From: Hydractinia symbiolongicarpus
Lineage: Eukaryota; Cnidaria; Hydrozoa; Anthoathecata; Hydractiniidae
Assembly (NCBI RefSeq): GCF_029227915.1
Contig: NC_079881.1
Location: 4,774,001-4,838,000 of the forward strand
DNA: 64,000 bases
Direction of reading: 5' to 3'
Positions 46,538 to 59,400 of the stretch are shown one piece after another. The translations under genes and the position numbers were made by a program. Under the pieces are notes generated by a model. It made no database searches. It was not told the origin of the DNA and saw only the letters and a list, made by a program, of their open reading frames with translations. Numbering within the stretch: the stretch's first letter is position 1; every line of letters begins with the position of its first letter.

Positions 46538-49385
46538 CTCCAAGTATGAGAATGAAATTTAAAGACTTTTGATGAGAATTTTCGAGCTTTTTTGGAAAGA
46601 TGGATGGTATTTTCATAAAAAAAAATTAATTTAGCAAATTTTAGCGTAATGCCACGCCTTGTGGAGCAAATATATGAGACGTAAAGTGACTTGTTAATTT
46701 CTGAGCTGACAACCATGTTAATATATAAGATTAACCTCACTCCTCCATTTCCTTATTATTTTGTATCAATTTCTGCCAGACATATTTTGTGAAAAGCAGC
46801 AGTTGAAATTTAAATGCAGGTCTTGCTTGCAAGGTAAAGAAATGCTTTTAGCAGCCTTTTTGAAAATTCTGTGTATTGTTGGTAGATTAGACGCAAGCCC
46901 GATCGTCTAGTTATAAGTCATAAAAATATTGTTTGCCATCACAAAAAAAAATCCTCTGACTTTGGTACGTGGAAGGGAAATAGTTTTAAACAATAAATTT
47001 TAGCCTCAGAACTATTTGAAATAAACCTCAAAAGTAGTAGTATAGCACGCTAATTGTGAAACAAAAATTTAAACTTCTTTTGGCAGTTTTTGGGAACTAA
47101 TTTAAAACTTAACGGCACGGATAAGCTAGTTAGTTATATTACCATAATTACAGATTTTGTCAATTGTCAGTTATACATATTTCTTTTGAACAAATTTCAC
47201 AGTTTAGAGAGGACGAAAACATCGGCTTTTTGTTTATCCTGAGAAATTATGGAGGATTTCTAGATGACACTGAAAATTTACAGAAAGTTTTTAATTATAA
47301 AATATAGTGAAACACCACAAGTAGAGACTGTATCAAAAGTGCGGCGTTGTATATTTCTCCTTTTGGAACGTGGAGCTGATAGTTGTTCGGGATTCAACCA
47401 ATTCACGCACTGTGGCATATTTTTAAATCAAGTAATAATTATTTTAAAACAAGAAGTTTATTTCCTAAATCCCAAAATATATTTTCAATCGAGAAATATA
47501 TATTTGAAAATACATTTGAAATCATATCCTTTCCATGGTGAATTGTTGCTAAGAAACTACGTATCAAAACAAAGAACATAGTGTTATCTGTATCCGCTGC
47601 ACTGTGGAAAAAAGAAAATCACATTATAAAACAGTAGTGAAAGAGTAAAAGGACACTCTGTTTGAATCAACTTGAAGATGCACATTTAAAGAATCAAAAC
47701 CCACCCTCGTCCCCAAGTTTTTTGCCTTCTTGATATGAGAGATGACGTAAAATAATTCGAAAAGTCTTCTCTTATATAAAAAAACCCCTAAAAGATTAAA
47801 AATATAAAAAAGGTATTAAAGAATACTAGTGACATAAAGCAGTTGATACACGATCCATTTTGTCGACTTCAAGCGTGTAAAAGTACTGGGGGTATGCGAT
47901 CCATTTTATCGAATTTATTTTACGTATGTGGATAAAAAGTAGTTGCAAAAAAATCGATAAATTATTTTTATTATCTTTAGACTTCTTCTGGTAATTCAAC
48001 TTGCTTTACATTCTTATTTCTTTCTGAAGTTAGCGCGAAAACCACATTACATTAGAAAGTGAAAAGAACATTGAAGTGGGAAATGTCTGTTTGTGTTGAC
48101 AGATCACTCTGTGGATTGTTTCAATTATGTTTTATGCGATACAGTTTGATCGTGGTGCATCGATGTATCAGTACAAAAGAAATTAATAATTCATTTTACT
48201 TTACAAAAACGTTAGCTTACGGAAAAAGTTGCTAGAAAACAGAAGAAGGTGTTATGTTGTCGAATAGAAACCTCCTCCCAAGGACTCGTTAGGTTCTTTG
48301 TAATATTTAAGAGACTCAAAATACGGAGCTGTTGGAACAAATGCTAATGCAGGGATCGATAAAAACCGAGGACCAGCCAGGGAAGATAAAGCGGCGCTCA
48401 AAATATTACAGACGGAATTTAAGAAATTCTTTTGAAGTAAAACGCAAACCACAAATTATAAAACGCGGTCGTTTTTTTAAAGCTTTTTTGATAAAAGTGT
48501 TGCATAAAATCTAAATCAGCCACACGGTAGCCTGCTATTTTGACAACATAATGACATAGGGCGCTAATGGTGGTTGTCCCCCCTCCGTCGGTCCTCTAGG
48601 CTGCTGCGACCCTCCGTCATGAGGACAGGACAACATACAGCTCGAGGTAAATGTGTCAAGCGGCTAGGTTGAGGTACCTGGTCCTGTGCCGCTGATTGTG
48701 GTGTACCGTTCTTTTCTGGTTGTAAGGTGTAGATGTACCTCTCTACGTACTACTTTTCTGACGCTATTTTAAAAGTAAAGCTATTTATTCCGAGGCCACA
48801 AAGATAGATCTAATGGCTAGGGGGTATTCTGTAATTTTTTCTAGAACAGACCACAAAGGTGGTTGTAGAGTGTTTTGAAGCTCTTAATCGAGTTAGCTAC
48901 AAAAACCTTTTAAATATCTCAGCAATATCAAAGACAAGGCCATGCATTGAAAATATTAAAAAAATTAGTTGGTCAGTCACCTAGATTTTTTAAGATTTTA
49001 CCTGATTGCTACGTTTGCATCATTCACATTGCCGATTCGAATTAGAAAGCCTGGGATATAATAACAATGAATCTGTCAATCAATTGAATTTTTTCTATTG
49101 ATCTTCCAATCTGCAAAAATAAAACATGTTTCCTAGCACCACATTAAACATTTTTTTCTGGATTTTTTCTAACTTACAGGTTTTTTTAACCAAAAGTAAG
49201 TCGGTTGGAAGACACGAACATAACAGAACTTTTAACGGTGGCCCTAGCTAGGTAACTAGATCATTGCACATTGTTGTATTTACCAGAAAATAAGAAAAAA
49301 TGCAGAAGATTGATTATGTATAGGTATACATACAATATATAGCTATGTTTTCTCTTTCACAAGAAATAAAACAACAACCACAGTC

Positions 49386-49474
49386 TTTTTCAGGAGAGGC
49401 GTGCGATCGCACGTGCACGCCTTGGCACACACCTAAATCGTTTCAGACGTGTCATTAATCGCACGCCTGAAAAA
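49386..49474. repeat. Short hairpin element
   Basis: TTTTTCAGG...GGCGTGCGAT at the left is mirrored by ATCGCACGCC...TGAAAAA at the right, with ~45 bp between. An inner GGCGTGCGATCGCACGTGCACGCC also self-pairs. It is a G+C-rich island in AT-rich DNA, possibly a very small MITE or a structured RNA. Confidence 0.5.
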
Positions 49475-50422
49475 TAAATATTGAGTTTTCAAAATCAACC
49501 TTTAAAATCCATTTTGTAGCGTGGGATGGCAGGCCTCGAAAGAATTCTTGGACACTCGTCAGACAAAACGTCCAATAGAATTCTGTCATGGTCGGACACT
49601 TTTAGATCTCAAAAATTATTGAATAGTCCTGGTCCTTTTAATCCACGAGCAAGCCTATTCATAGCCAACCTGACCATCCTAGCTAATTTACCGACTCGTG
49701 ACTTAGTTAAAAGAAAAATGTAGACATAAATCTCTTTTGCCTGGCCCCTTCGTCGTTGGTAACCAAGTCTTACACAAGAAATCCAGCCATGCGGTTCTTA
49801 ACTAATGCGGAGGTGAACGCCGACGGAGCACGGATGAAGCAAGTCTGAAAACTGCACTTATAATGACTTATCACCTTAACTGTTTTTAAAGCTCTTATGT
49901 TCCGTGGGACAATTCTTTATATATAGCACGTTAATTGCTTTTTAATGAGTGTTTTTAAATAGCAAAGCACTTTTGCAGTTTTAATGAGTTTTTTGTGTGG
50001 AGGATTATGATGGTGCTGTGATAATGAGATGTCTCTTTAATTTAGAACTCCATTAATGTCAAACAATATTTAAACTTTATGTTTAAAAGCAAACCTTTTA
50101 TGAAAAGCTTTTTATATAGTCATTTAGGGTTATTGTTTTTGTTGTCAGTAAAGGCCTGTGTGACAATTTGATATGAAAATTTCAGCATATACAGTAACTT
50201 TTTTCCTGTTTTTAGTACACAACGAACAATCAAATCAAACATGTTATTTGATTATATTTCTGTTTCAAAATATAGGTGGTGTTTTTAGCTATATGTGACG
50301 CAATGTTTGTTATATGTTAATAAAAGAATATTCAGCATTATGTCAAAATAGTAAGGCAAAGTATTAATGTTTGATTTAAAATGTTGTTTTTATAGAATAA
50401 ATAAAAAAAAGAAATCTACACA

Positions 50423-53400
50423 ATGGCAGATCAAGTTAATGTGTTGATATTGGGAGGTTTGGATTTTTTTACACATTTGTGACAGTTTTAAAATTATAAT
50501 GAGAGTTCCAACATATTTAGACATTTCCAATCCATTTTTAAATTATTGCAGTTTATTGTTTTAAATAGCAAATTCTACTTCCAGCCCCAGGTTTGATTTC
50601 AAGTCCGGCATATGGTATACACAGAAAATCTAACGTAAGTATAAATGACACTAAAATTAAAAAAATGTGTTTTAGGATGTGGTTTTATTGGCCGCCATTT
50701 GGTAGCATACTTGATTGATAACAATTTGGCACAAAAGGTAATTATGGTTTTTGTTAACTTTTTGTTATTTACTGAAATATCAATTTGTTTGCAAAAATAT
50801 TCCATACACTTCGGCTTATTTGATAACGAAGGTTAAACAATTAAATTAATTCTTTTTAAAAACTTTATTTAATATTTTTTAGATATGTATTGCTGATAAA
50901 TCGCCTCCACAAACAGCATGGTTAAATGAGTTGCACAAGGTGATATATACTTTTAATGTATTTACAAGCATTTTTTTTAAGAAGACGAATATATTAGCCT
51001 TCGTTGTCGTATTTCAGTTATTTTAATTGTGAATTAATATTAATTTCACAATGATCTGATGCATTTTTAAAGCTTAGCACTGTTTTTGCTATTATTCAGA
51101 AATTAAATTTTGTACAAATTTAATTTCTTACCAAGAAAGGCTTGTTGGACTGTGGCTATTATTTCAGGCCAACAAACTCAGTGTAAAAAACTTGTTAGTC
51201 ATTCCATGTGTGCAATGCCCATGATTTCAGACTTTGATCAACTTTTGTACACAAGCAAACTTTTTAAATTCTGAAGATTTAGACAAGTTTTGAGTGAAAA
51301 AATGCAATTCTTAAGGCATTTTGTAATGTAGTTAGAAAGAAGTTTAGGATGATATGTTGTGAATATCTCTATAATAATACGGCAGTTCCGTCTGTCTGTC
51401 TGTGACTGTTACAAAGACAACATTTTTTACCACCCGAATGCGCAAGTTTGTTTTTTTGTTTTGTTTACATTTGTCTCACTACTGTTAGAAACCATGTTAT
51501 AGAAAATAAGCAATATGATTCACTCAAATATGTACTTTTGAAAAGGACAGCATTCGAATAGAAAGTTCCCTTGGCGTAAAAACAAACAAACATAAAAATT
51601 TCTCGACAGTTCTCAACAAAAGGCGAACTAAAGAAGCGGATAAAAAATGTCTCATTTTGAAGATCCCTTAGTCATAAAAAACTGCAGATATTAAAAGCAA
51701 GGAAAGTCAAAGTGGAGTGGGTTAAAAAGCATATAATTTGGAACAGGGTTAACATCGACACACAAAACAACAACAAAAGAATGGTCCCTTCGTCTTCAAA
51801 AAAGTGCAAAAAGTGATTCAGAGAAGGAAAAATCCAAGTAAAGAAATAGAAGTAGAAAAAATAAAGTTGAAAGCCACAAGAAGTAAATTCGGAAGTGAAG
51901 GGTGGAGCTAGAAGTAGTAAAGTAAAGTTAGAAGTAGAAAATGAATGCTAGATTTTAAAGTGGATTGGAATTCAGAAAAAGTAAGAACTTTGATATATAT
52001 AGACATTATGTTTTTATGTCGCTAGAGCTACTTGTCAGGCTGATTCGCATTTGCCAAGAAAAAGTCACTTAAAAGCTTCAAATTTTTCATATTTTATATT
52101 TTACTGCGTTTTTTATAAAAAAGCTAGCACATTTTTTTACACTTTTTTGCAAAATTAATGTATCCCCTAACTAATGTACAGCCCTTAAAATTAGCGTCGG
52201 TAATTGCCGACGTAAAATACGAAGAAACCGTAGTTGCGTCTGCAAAAAAATTGCTGACGTAATTTTGTTGTAAAATTTTTAAATAACAATAATTTTGATT
52301 TTCTTTGAGCTACTCCCACTCATTGTGACTACAAAATAATTAGATTCGATTTTGTAGTAAGTTAAGCCATTATCACTAACTAAAATCACTCAGGCTACTG
52401 AAATACTGTGGTACCATTCGATTCGTAATAATAATCGTATGGAAAAGAAGTCCAGAAGTTCTTTGTCCCACACAACACAGCAGGCAATAAGTCAGCCCTG
52501 CCCTCGGTTTTGTTAGGAGAGATTTCTAACAATTGAGTCTCGAAGACTTCTGCGATATACAACCTAATGATGCCCTAACCTGATGAGCTGGCTATCACAC
52601 AAATGTGCTAGCAAAAATTTCAGATTGCTGAACTTACTGCAAATTTTTATATTGCTATTGTTTCTCTTTATATGTGTTTTACTAAGAATAAAAACAGCTA
52701 GCTGGCTATATGTGTCTTTCCAGGTTACCTATATTTAACTGGTTATCTGTCTTATCTAATGTTACCTTTAAGCTCCATAGCTAAACCTAGCTAGCTAACT
52801 GAGATTAATGTTGTTATTCCTCTTCAAACATAGGGATCTTATTTGAGCACAAATTATGATGTAACAAGCCACAAAATCTTTCAAAGACTTATTGAACCTT
52901 TAGGGTAGTGTGAGAAATAATTTTTCTCACGTTTTCTGCAAACTTTACTTTAAGAGGAATGATTTTGTAAAACTAAAGTGTGTGCGTTATTGAAGTAAGT
53001 TTTATTGTTTTGTTGTTGACATCCTGTTAAACTTCTATGAGCCTGCATGTAAATTACCAGGTTAAGGTTATATATTTTTACAAGGGTGGTGGTTATTATT
53101 TTTACAAAGGTTGTTGACATTTTTGGGGAAATTTACCTGTTTTTTTTATATTTGTGGTTAAAATTTCTCAACAGAGAATAGTATGGTTGCTGTTTATATT
53201 GTTTGTATTGCAAACTGCTGTTTTAAATTTTAAATGCTGTGTAAACTTTTGTGGAAAAAGACCACATGCAAAATACTGAGAGAACAAATTTTTGTACAAT
53301 TAGACTGAGCTGTTGTGTAAGTTGATTTTTTTTATATTTTGTGTTATAAACTTTTTTTAAACTTTAAACTAACTGTAAGTAATGTCAGTTTCGCTGAAAG

Positions 53401-56400
53401 AAAAGTCCACGGTTTCACGTGTTTGTTTTTGTTAAGAATTTTACAAAAATGTTTGGTGATGATAAAAAATTACTGAATGTTCAGACTGAAACCGTTTAAC
53501 TGTTGTGAGGGAAGAGCATATGCAAGTATATATTCTAAAAAAATAATTTGATATTCTACACTTTTCAAGTTGTATTTTTGTATACACTGAAATGACTGCT
53601 CTTTCTGAGTTGAATTTAGTGGGTTTCATATCCTTTTTGTGGAAGATTTCATGGGTGAAGACAATGTAGAAGATTCCAATTAAACTGATTTTTGTTCATA
53701 TTTTAATTTGCTCCTCAGAAACCTGTGTTCTACATTTTTGTAAAGTTTTTTGAGGAAGGACCATATATACAATGTTTTCAAAATAATGATTTTTGTCGAT
53801 TTGAAATTTACTCCTTGCTCGTTGCTTTTTAGACATTTCAGTTTAAAATGTTTGGTAAAGTCAGTACGGATCATGAGATAAAAAATTGTTTTGTTAACCG
53901 GTTATTTTTTACCTTTTGTGCATATTTTTGCGGGAGAGGATGGTATGCAACCGAATAAATGATTTTCCAAAGTTTAACTTCTTGTTTTTTGGTGTTTTGT
54001 GTTTGTTTAAGTTTGGCTTTCTGATATTGTTCAGGTTGTATTGTTGTATAAGCATTTAGGGAAAAGACAATGTTTAAAATGTGTAAACAACTTATTTTTA
54101 TAGATCTGTGCTTACTGCTGCAAGCCTTTCTTTGAGACACTTCAGATTAAAATATTGAAGGTTTTCAACATAATCACATAATAAGATGTGTACATATTTA
54201 TGATGTGTTATTTTTAACATTATTATTATTGTTGTTGTAACTGTCTGGTTTGTGACTGTCAATGTTGTAATTCTACCAACTTGATTTTACATCTTGCACG
54301 CCGTTGTTTTTTATATTTTGTCTAAAGTTTTGTTGGGAAGATTTTATGCGATTTGACATTTGATATTTTGTGTTAGATTTTAAGAACTTTTTTGTTAAAT
54401 TATGACTTATATACTTTGTTTTCATGCATTTTCAGATTATTTTTTTGGTAAAAGGCAGTATTCAATAGACTGCTGATGTCATCAAAATTTAAATGACAGA
54501 ACTTTTCAATTGTTTTTCTGCCTAAGTGGATATTTCTAAGGGCCTAATCTTACTAGTCTATCAATAATACTTTAAAGAAATGTGCTTATTATACCCTGTT
54601 AAGAAGAATGTCTCCCTGATGTGTTTTTGTAGTAATGATTATAAAGCATATTTTTTTTGGCTACAGAGCTTCCTTAAAGTTGTTATATGTTTTCACTGTT
54701 GCAAAACGAAATTTGAAGGCTACATATTCACCAAATTTAGATGTTGCAAAAAAATATTTAACCGGCAAAGTTTCAAAATTTTAGAAAGCCTTTGATGATT
54801 CAAGAGTTGAGTTCCGACAAGCAAATTTAGTCAATCCAGGTATTGCTATATAGCATTTTAAACCTTTTCGATTAGTGCAGCATGATGTATAAATAGTATC
54901 GTGTTTCGTTAACTTTCAGCACATGTTGATCGTGCTTTTGCTGCCGACGGATTTGCATTTGATTACGTCATTAATCTAGCAGCTGAGACAAGATATGGAC
55001 AAGGAAACGAGGTAATCTTTTAGTTCTTCTTATGTTTTTTTAGATTGTTTGGCAAAGATTATGAAATACCTTTGAGGTCTTTTAATGGTGTGATAATGTG
55101 AGGAAAATGATTTAAATGATTCTTACCTTGATGAGGTAACTTGAAGGCTTCACCAGTCTCTAATACTATTGTATTGGTTACTGAAAGATAACAACAGAAT
55201 TAACACAAATCGCAATATCAACATTGCCACCAGTAACACAATTTTAAAGCCAACACAAGTAGAATATCAAATTGCATGCTGCAACTGTTTGTCATAGTCA
55301 ACATGACAAACAAATTAAAATCATCAAAAAAAACACAACGGTAATCACTACAATCAATTATTGTAGAGATATTTTGGATGTCTCCAAAACCTCAAGCAAC
55401 TTGTTTGGAGACGCTCCATGTTTTGTCAAGCAGTCGGCTAATTGGTGTTTTCCTTCAACCCACTTGACAGTAATCTCATCTTGTTCCACCATCTGCCTCA
55501 ATCTGGCTATATCAACTCGCAATCTCAAATCCTTTGTGACATTTGTCGTTTTCAAGGTTTCAAATAATGACTTGTTGTCAATAATACAAGTGATCTTTGG
55601 AACCTTCGTCAACTTGCAGATTTGCTGGATGACATTGGCCAAATAAAAACTAGCATCAGCTCCTTCACTCAGAGCAAGTGTTTCCGAAGCAATTGGGCTT
55701 TTGGTTACCCTTTGTAGTTTTTTTGATTGCCAGCAGATTGGTATAACTTCGCTCAGGTGTTTCACAAATATGATGAATGCACCTTGTGATGATCCACACT
55801 TCAAACTGGCATGAGTTGCATCTGTGTAGCAAATAATTTCACAATTTTTCATATTTGCAATTTTGGCAATGGTTATTGCAACATGCTTGCTCTTAATTTT
55901 TCGAATAATCTTGTTGGCATCTTTCAAATTTTGAACTGTAGGTTCCTTGCCATAATTAGACGTTTGGCAACTATCATAAGCCACATCAGGGCGGGTTTGT
56001 CCGGCCACCCAAGCAATTTGCCCACTCAACGATCTCAGCATGGTCTTTTCCTTGCTAGTCAATTTTCGTTCATTGTTAACATCATTTTCAATATTAACAG
56101 TTATCAAAGACTCTATATAGCTCACTTGATTAATCTTAATTTTGCTTTTAAATTGATCCACATCTAATCCTAGATACTTGAAGGTTGAGCTTGATTGCGT
56201 ACTGATTTTGAACGTTTCGAAAAGTTTAGCAATAACTTCTTTGTGGAAAGCTGGACTACCACCATACACAAAGTCATCAACATGGCAAACAAGAATTCCA
56301 GTGATTTGCTTGACTCTATACCAGTAAAACACAGCAGGGTCGTAGGTACACATTTCACCACCAAGTTTCAACATTTCACTTCTCACTCGTTTGTACCATG

Positions 56401-59400
56401 CTCTAGATGCATCGTTTAACCCATACAAACATCTCTTTAGTTTCCACACTGTTCCCAATGACAATGTGTCTTTTGGTGGTTGTAGAAACAGTTCTCTTTC
56501 AATAGCATCTCCCTGAAGAAAAGCTGCAGTGATATCAAGTGAATTGATCTGCCAATCATTGCTAACTATGATAGCCATAGCAAGTCGAAGACTTTGTTTG
56601 CCACAAGTTGGAGAATCTGTTCTCAACGATTGTGAATTTTCTTCAAAGCCTCTAGCCACCAATCTAGCTTTCACAACCCTTTTTTCACCTTTGAACTTCT
56701 CAGTTATGACCCATTTGCTTGATACAGTTGTTTGACCAGTGTCTGGAACTTCTTCGAAGACATCATTTTCTTTTAAATTCTGCAATTCTCTCTCCTTCGC
56801 ATCAACTACTTCCTGTGAAAACATCGACATCACACATATAGACAGGGAATTCCGGATTTTCCAGCTCGACCCATTTGGACACATCATTCCAATTGATGCT
56901 TTTTGGCTTTCTATCACCATCATTAGACACATTAACCCAATTTTTATAAGTGCCACTTCTTTTGGGTTGTGCTGAGAGAACTCTTGCACGATACCATCTT
57001 CCATTTAGATTGTATTTGATGTATGATTTTGCTTTTGGTTTCGATTCAACTTTCTTGGATTCTGTAGATGGTCTTCTGAAAATGTCACTTGTACAACCAC
57101 TACCTTCGTCTTCTTCAGTTTCATTATTTTTATGAGTATCCCTGTTTTCCTCAACTTCATTTTCACTTGTGCCAGAATCTTCTTGGTCATTTTCGTCTAC
57201 ATTTCTAGCTTGTTCTTGATGATATTGCTCTACATCTTCAGAATCATCATAAACATCTATCACATTCTTATCAGCTGTGTCATCATCATCATCATCATCA
57301 TTATCATAATCATCACCACCATCATCATCATCATCATCATCATCATCATTATCACAATCATTGACGCTATCGTTCATATCACACAACTTATTCAAATGGC
57401 TTTCCTTCCTCTTGACATGATCTGACTTGAATTCACTAACTTTACAATTTTGGCTATGTTTCATCAACTGACAGGGATGCACTCGGTAAAAGTTACCACC
57501 ATGTCTGACAAGCACCATTTGACCATCTTGTCCCAAAACCACACCTGGACCTTTCCAACCCTTGGTGTTTTTGCGCTTGTAGAAGACTTTTTCTCCATTC
57601 AAATACGTCTCATCAGAATATGTTCTAACATTATGTCTCAGCGCTCTTTTAATTCTCTCACTGGATTCTGCTTTAATGAAATTCTCCCTTGCCTTATGCA
57701 GAGCAGATAGATTTTTTCTCACTATTTCACTTGACGTAGTTGGCTCCAATGCTGGTAAATGATCTGTCAGAATAGTGGGTGTGTTCACATTATGGCCAAA
57801 TACCAATTGGTTTGGGCTGTAGCCACCATGATTCTGTAAAGAATTCTTTGCGCTGAGGGCCCATGCTAGTGCTACGTCTGGTTCACACTTCGTATCTTCA
57901 ATTGTCTTGAACATGGTCTCTGCCAGAATTTTATTATGTCTTTCCACAATACCATTGCTGAAAGGAGATTCGCCTGCTGTTGTTTTTGTCTCAATATTGA
58001 GCTTTTCATTCATTTCTTGTAAAACCTCATTCGAGAATTCACCACCATTGTCAGTCAAGATTGTACTTGGTGATCCGAAGTATGCAATCCAAAATCTAAA
58101 CACTCTACTGACAATGACATCTTTATGTTTCGATTTGATAAGACATCCAGCAGAGTAACGAGTTGCAGCATCAATGATATGTAAGATGTGTTGTTTATTA
58201 TGTTCATAAACCTTTAAATCCATACATATTACTTGATTAAAAGTGTTTGCCAGAGGTATACCCACAACTGGTCTACTGTATGGCCTTTTATATTTGTGAC
58301 ATATTTCACAATCATTGCAACATTCTTCGATGCATGACAAAAATTCCTTGTCATACAAATTACTATCCTTTACAAGTTTGAGTAGCTTATCTTTGCCAGC
58401 ATGAGCGAATTGGCGGTGCAGTTTCATAGCTTTCTTCATTTTCTCTGTCTTACTAATATTTTTCAAATTTTCTCCATGTAGAATGATTTTTGTTCCTTTT
58501 TGAGCATCAAGATCACAATGTGTTAGTGGAAGACAATAGTGTCCTGTTGTGGTACATATTAAGTTAATTCTTTCCTTCCCAATAAGGGCCAAGTCACTGG
58601 TAAAATCTATCTTCATACTGAGAGACTTCATGGTACTACGACTAATCAGTAGTGGTATTTCAATCTCTACTATGTCAACAGACAATTTATACTTGTTGCC
58701 ACCTAGAATAACTGGTATTATTAGATTTCTTGTAGCTTTCACTTCCTTTCCATCACCAAATCTATATATAGAATCAGTACTATTTGAAACTACAGCATTT
58801 TTATCTGATTCAGAGAGAGTCCCAAGATATTCATCCATCCATTTCTCCCCAGCCACTGTCTTTGTACAGCCAGAATCCAAGACACCTCTACCAAAGGATT
58901 CTCCAACAAGACAATATTGCCTTTGGTCTGGAGAGGCTGCAAAAAGGGTGATATGGATCTCATTTACATCTTGTTTCTTTTCTGTAGGTCTATTGTTCCG
59001 TGATCTGAAACCTCTTTGCTCTTGATTTCTATGAGGACATTTATTAGCAAAATGTCTTGTTGAATCACATTCATGGCACCTCATGAGTTTCCCATCCTTA
59101 TCAACAGGATTCATTCTTGAACGTGTATTCCTTGACAAGCTGTCCTTGGTATCAGCATGAAGATTTCCATATAAGCATTCTTGTTTCACAGGAAGAGCTC
59201 CCAAATGTGCAGCGTCTTCTGCTGTGTTCAGTTCTCCAAATATCTTCATGATTGTGTCCTTCATATTCTTATACTTGAGTTCTGCACAAGTTGTACGAGC
59301 CAGTTTTTCATTTTCTTCAGACATATTCGCAGCTGTGAGAAGAAAATATGCCCTGACAGCTTCAGGCAATGCCATATCATATTTGGATATCTTATTGTAA

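Larger units (their letters stand above)
45011..50422. other. Gene-poor intergenic region
   Basis: Contains one good palindromic MITE (45778-45862), half-copies at ~46283-46301 and 47700-47795, a ~90-bp hairpin (49386-49474), and a GCGGTTATTCGG...GGCGCTTATTCAG stretch at 45505-45560 that looks transposon-derived. A G+C-richer block at 48570-48760 has no open frame. Short frames at 46199 and 48252-48514 cannot be assigned. Confidence 0.5.

Noticed and set aside
48252-48514. Overlapping 60-66 codon frames on both strands
   Set aside because: Neither shows a known motif, and they are mutually exclusive reading frames of the same DNA. No support beyond length.
57132-57425. Plus-strand Ile-rich frame opposite the Copia gag-integrase
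   Set aside because: It is the complement of the Asp codon (CAT/ATC) repeat in the element's linker, not a gene.
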